Notes under the pieces: generated by a model
Told to the model about the DNA's origin: nothing
What the model saw: the letters and a program-made list of their open reading frames with translations, nothing else
The model's database searches: none
Assembly (NCBI RefSeq): GCF_000002425.4
Contig: NC_037255.1
Coordinates: 24,827,389 to 24,891,388 of the forward strand
From: Physcomitrium patens
Lineage: Eukaryota > Streptophyta > Bryopsida > Funariales > Funariaceae
Reading direction: 5' to 3'
DNA: 64,000 bases
In this document: positions 61,201 through 64,000 of the stretch, piece after piece
Layout: each line of letters starts with the position of its first letter
Numbering within the stretch: position 1 is the first letter of the stretch
Program-made: the position numbers and the translations under genes

Positions 61201-63921
61201 ATGCTTCGTTCCATATTCTTCCATGCCGCCTTTGCTGAGAATTTATCTAAATCACGAGCACCAGAGGGGCTGCTCCTTAGTGCACTGCATCTGTTAGCTT
61301 TAGCACTCGACGTTTGTGTTGCATACAAGTTGGCAGTTGGAGACACCGTGTGTGGAGCTAAATCGACAATTTGTCCATCTCTTGATCTCAATGTGTATTC
61401 AGATGGTGCGAGTACTTCCACTGGCGATTACGCCGAGGATGTCCCACCACTGCTTCTGGGTTCTGTGGAAAAAGTTGAAGTAGCACTAGAAGATGGAAGT
61501 ACGATGGAGGAGGATCAGAGCATGCTCTCCTTACTAGTACTGCTTTTGCGTAAGAACAATACTGGAGACACTATGACAACCTCCGCTATTGGCAATTACA
61601 ATATTGGAGGCTTGATTAAGAGTCTTCTAAGGCGATTTGGCGAATTAAATCAGAATTGCATGAGTGAGATTGAATTGCTAGCTCCTGAAATATTGGAGCG
61701 TACATCAACTACTGGAGCCACACAGCAGGTAGACGGTTCGGGGGGCAACAGTTGTGAGGATGATTCCTCAGTTTCTGAATTGACCAGAACAAGAGCTTTG
61801 GCTCGAGAACGTCAGGCAGCTGCGATGGTAAGATGCTGGTCTATCATTTTTGTCATCTACTTCCTGTGAACTGCTTGCAGTTTTACACTTTCAGTACATT
61901 ATTCAATGAAATATTTCAATATTATTGGGCAGAATTCCCATCTCTGAGCTTCCTCAGACAACGGTGTATCCTATAGCCCACTTACAAACAGGTAGAAGAG
62001 AACGGGCAAGCATAGTGTAGGGATGCAATCTCCGAAGTTTATGCTGGTCTTCACTTCAATCTTAGGTTCTCCCTGTTTTCTTTCAATTTCATCACACATC
62101 ATCAAGCTAGTTGACGCGAGAGAGTTTTACACGCAGTATTTTTGCTATCTGAATTGGCGAATTGAATTCAAGGCCTAAAAGCTGAATGGTTTTAAGTTAA
62201 TCTTATCCATATTTCAAAGATTAGATGATTTGATGCATATAATTGTATACGATATTAGAGTTTTAACCTGTCAGTTGTGGATGGTAGGCAAAAATGAAAG
62301 CTGCACAAGAGCGGTTTTTCGTGAATTACCGTTCTGAAGAAGAAGCAGATGCAAAACGAACAAGAGAGTCGGAAGAGGGGAATGATGATACGCTCAAAGA
62401 AACTCAAGTACACTGCGCACTTTGTCGAGATTCGGCAAGTGCTAGTCCATTGTGTTTCTTGGTATTTACTCAGGTATTATCAATGACCTCACGAATGCAT
62501 GCTTCACTCAGATGCTGAGAGAGTGAGTTTGTGTGACTACTGCAAAGGACTTTGTTGCCAAATCATGCATTATCCTATGTTCTCCTAAAGAAATATTTGA
62601 TTATTATATCGTTACGCAAACAACCGGGCGACTTCCTGTCCTACATATTTCAAATAAAAAATTATTTTGCATAAAAATATGATTTTAAAAATTTTTCAAC
62701 CGAAAATTATTTATTAAATGAAATCTGAAGTATCATAATAACGTTGGTGAAGAAATCAAGTTTTAATTCATAACCGTTCAACTTTGACTATGAAACCAGA
62801 ATGCATATTGCCCTTGACAATCTCTTATCTAGATTTGCTGACTTCTTGTGTCAGAAATCTAAGCTCCTTTCAATTGCGGAGAGGACTACACCATCATGGG
62901 AGTGTCTTGCAGTTACGCCTCCACCTCAGGCGGAAAGAGAGGGTGAGGTTCCTGGTGGACCAGGCACCTTGAGCACTTCTGTTGGTGATGGCACATCTAG
63001 AGATTTGCAGAGCCCAGCAGAGCTATGGCATTGGATACAGGAAGCTTTGGGAGATGCTCAAACGCGGTCACGTTTTCTTGAAGGAGAGGATTTTTTGGAG
63101 CTTCTTCGTAATGGATTACCCCCACGTATGCGGAATGCAGTTCGTGCGACCCCAGCAATAACTTTAGAGGCAACTGTACCACTTGCTGGTACAGATTCCG
63201 AGGAAGTAGAATTTAGCAGTGAGATCACTGATGCAGAAATCAGCATTGAAGCTGGGACTAGTGATTCTCCAGGTCTGTAAAGTTAGGGCCATGATCTCTG
63301 TCTTGTCAATTCTTTTACGTCTCTCTTTAATACGTCTTTGTAGTATATTTTGATATTTGAGAATACTCTTAATGCAGAATGTTATTATGTTTGGCTGTTA
63401 AGAGGCAATGAGTACTCCCCTGAAACAATAAGTTTGTCTCTGCATTGCGTTTGTCTCTTTACACTCTCCGCATTGTATTACTTTTCGTGGTTGATGTTGG
63501 GTTTATAATTTCTTCGTCTACTAGACAATTTGATAGATACAAAGTTGATGAATTTCGCAGGTACCTCACCTTTGAACTGGTGGGACGTCAGTCATGGAGG
63601 GGCTGAGCTAGATGAGAGCAGTATTAACAGAGACATTGCTGCGGCAACTGTCTTAGCAGAGTATGTCACAGCTGTCTCTCGACCTCAAGAATGGGTCCGT
63701 CGAGGAACAGACTCACCTCGAGAGGTAGATGCAGATCAAGGGAGAGAAGGTGCTCTGACACTTGCGAGGAGGGTTGGCTCACGTAACGCTCCACCAATTA
63801 TCGAAGCGGCATTATACAACAGCACAGGCGTGAATGATACAGTGGGCGTCTATCTTTCTGCATGTGGACATGCCGTTCATCAAGACTGTCGAGACCGTTA
63901 CTTTTCTTCGCTGTTGCAAAG
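55252..63921 (+). CDS. PRT6-like UBR-box E3 ubiquitin ligase, partial (3' end outside)
   Basis: Exons: 55252-55371, 56382-57506, 57860-58714, 58857-59332, 59526-59666, 60556-60799, 60994-61827, 62288-62473, 62855-63272, 63561-63921; phases agree, about 1,586 residues so far, and it continues past the edge. PRT6 recognises N-terminal Arg and other basic residues (type 1 N-degrons), and in flowering plants it destroys group VII ERFs when oxygen is present. The UBR box lies at about residues 135-206 with its Cys/His zinc ligands (Cys-Arg-Thr-Cys, Cys-Ala-Ile-Cys, His-Asp-Tyr-Cys, Cys-Cys-Asp-Cys-Gly-Asp). Middle blocks match PRT6, including Tyr-Val-Met-Ser-His, Phe-His-Ile-Pro-Leu-His-Arg, Leu-Cys-Ala-Gln-Val and Glu-Leu-Asp-Leu-Tyr-His-Pro-Arg-Trp. 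The RING begins with Cys-Ala-Leu-Cys (exon 8) and Cys-Gly-His-Ala-Val-His-x2-Cys (exon 10). The donor of exon 3 (58,714) is the least certain boundary. Family length is about 2,000 residues. Confidence 0.93.
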
Positions 63922-64000
63922 GTATGAGTCTCTGAGATTTGCAATTAAATTTGAAAACAGTCGGGTTTCTTTGCTTCGTGAGGTTCAAGCATCCTAATAT

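Overview
This is nuclear DNA of a land plant, most likely a moss or another early-diverging plant. Three things point that way: a plant GT34 xyloglucan xylosyltransferase, a PRT6-type N-degron E3 ligase, and large blocks of nested, decayed chromodomain Ty3/gypsy retroelements next to intron-rich host genes with short GT-AG introns. The species call is an inference; plant identity is well supported.

Layout. Positions 1-880 are a GC-richer edge with no recognised gene, followed to about 2,080 by AT-rich DNA with microsatellites. Positions 2,077-21,299 are a nest of related Ty3/gypsy chromoviruses. An old plus-strand copy (B) is split by a minus-strand copy (A, 2,584-8,719) and by a partial minus-strand LTR (D). 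D is itself split by a young plus-strand copy (C, 10,918-17,130) with two 538-bp LTRs about 99% identical and a perfect 5-bp target duplication. AT-rich DNA follows to 23.5 kb. An intronless GT34 gene lies at 24,748-25,968 (minus). A fifth chromovirus fragment (E) abuts a Ty1/copia relic at 27.4-29.8 kb. Positions 29.8-37.2 kb hold no gene I can support.

Three multi-exon host genes fill the right side. A HEATR6-like HEAT-repeat gene lies on the minus strand at 37,245-46,048; I traced 27 exons whose phases all agree, giving 1,190 residues. It is divergent from a two-exon alpha/beta hydrolase (47,275-48,903, plus) with a probable plastid targeting extension. After a 5-kb gap, part of it strikingly CpG-poor, a PRT6-like UBR-box E3 ligase starts at 55,252 and runs off the right edge. 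I traced ten exons, about 1,586 residues, covering the UBR box and the start of the RING.

The most notable signal is in the retroelements. In copies A, C and E an 11-nt sequence two bases inside the 5' LTR is the reverse complement of an 11-nt LTR sequence starting exactly 31 bp after the TATA box (11/11 in A and C, 10/11 in E). This is the arrangement of Tf1/sushi-type self-priming, in place of a tRNA primer site. The family also carries a conserved extra ORF after the chromodomain. The host genes are housekeeping-type and show no sign of working together as a cluster.
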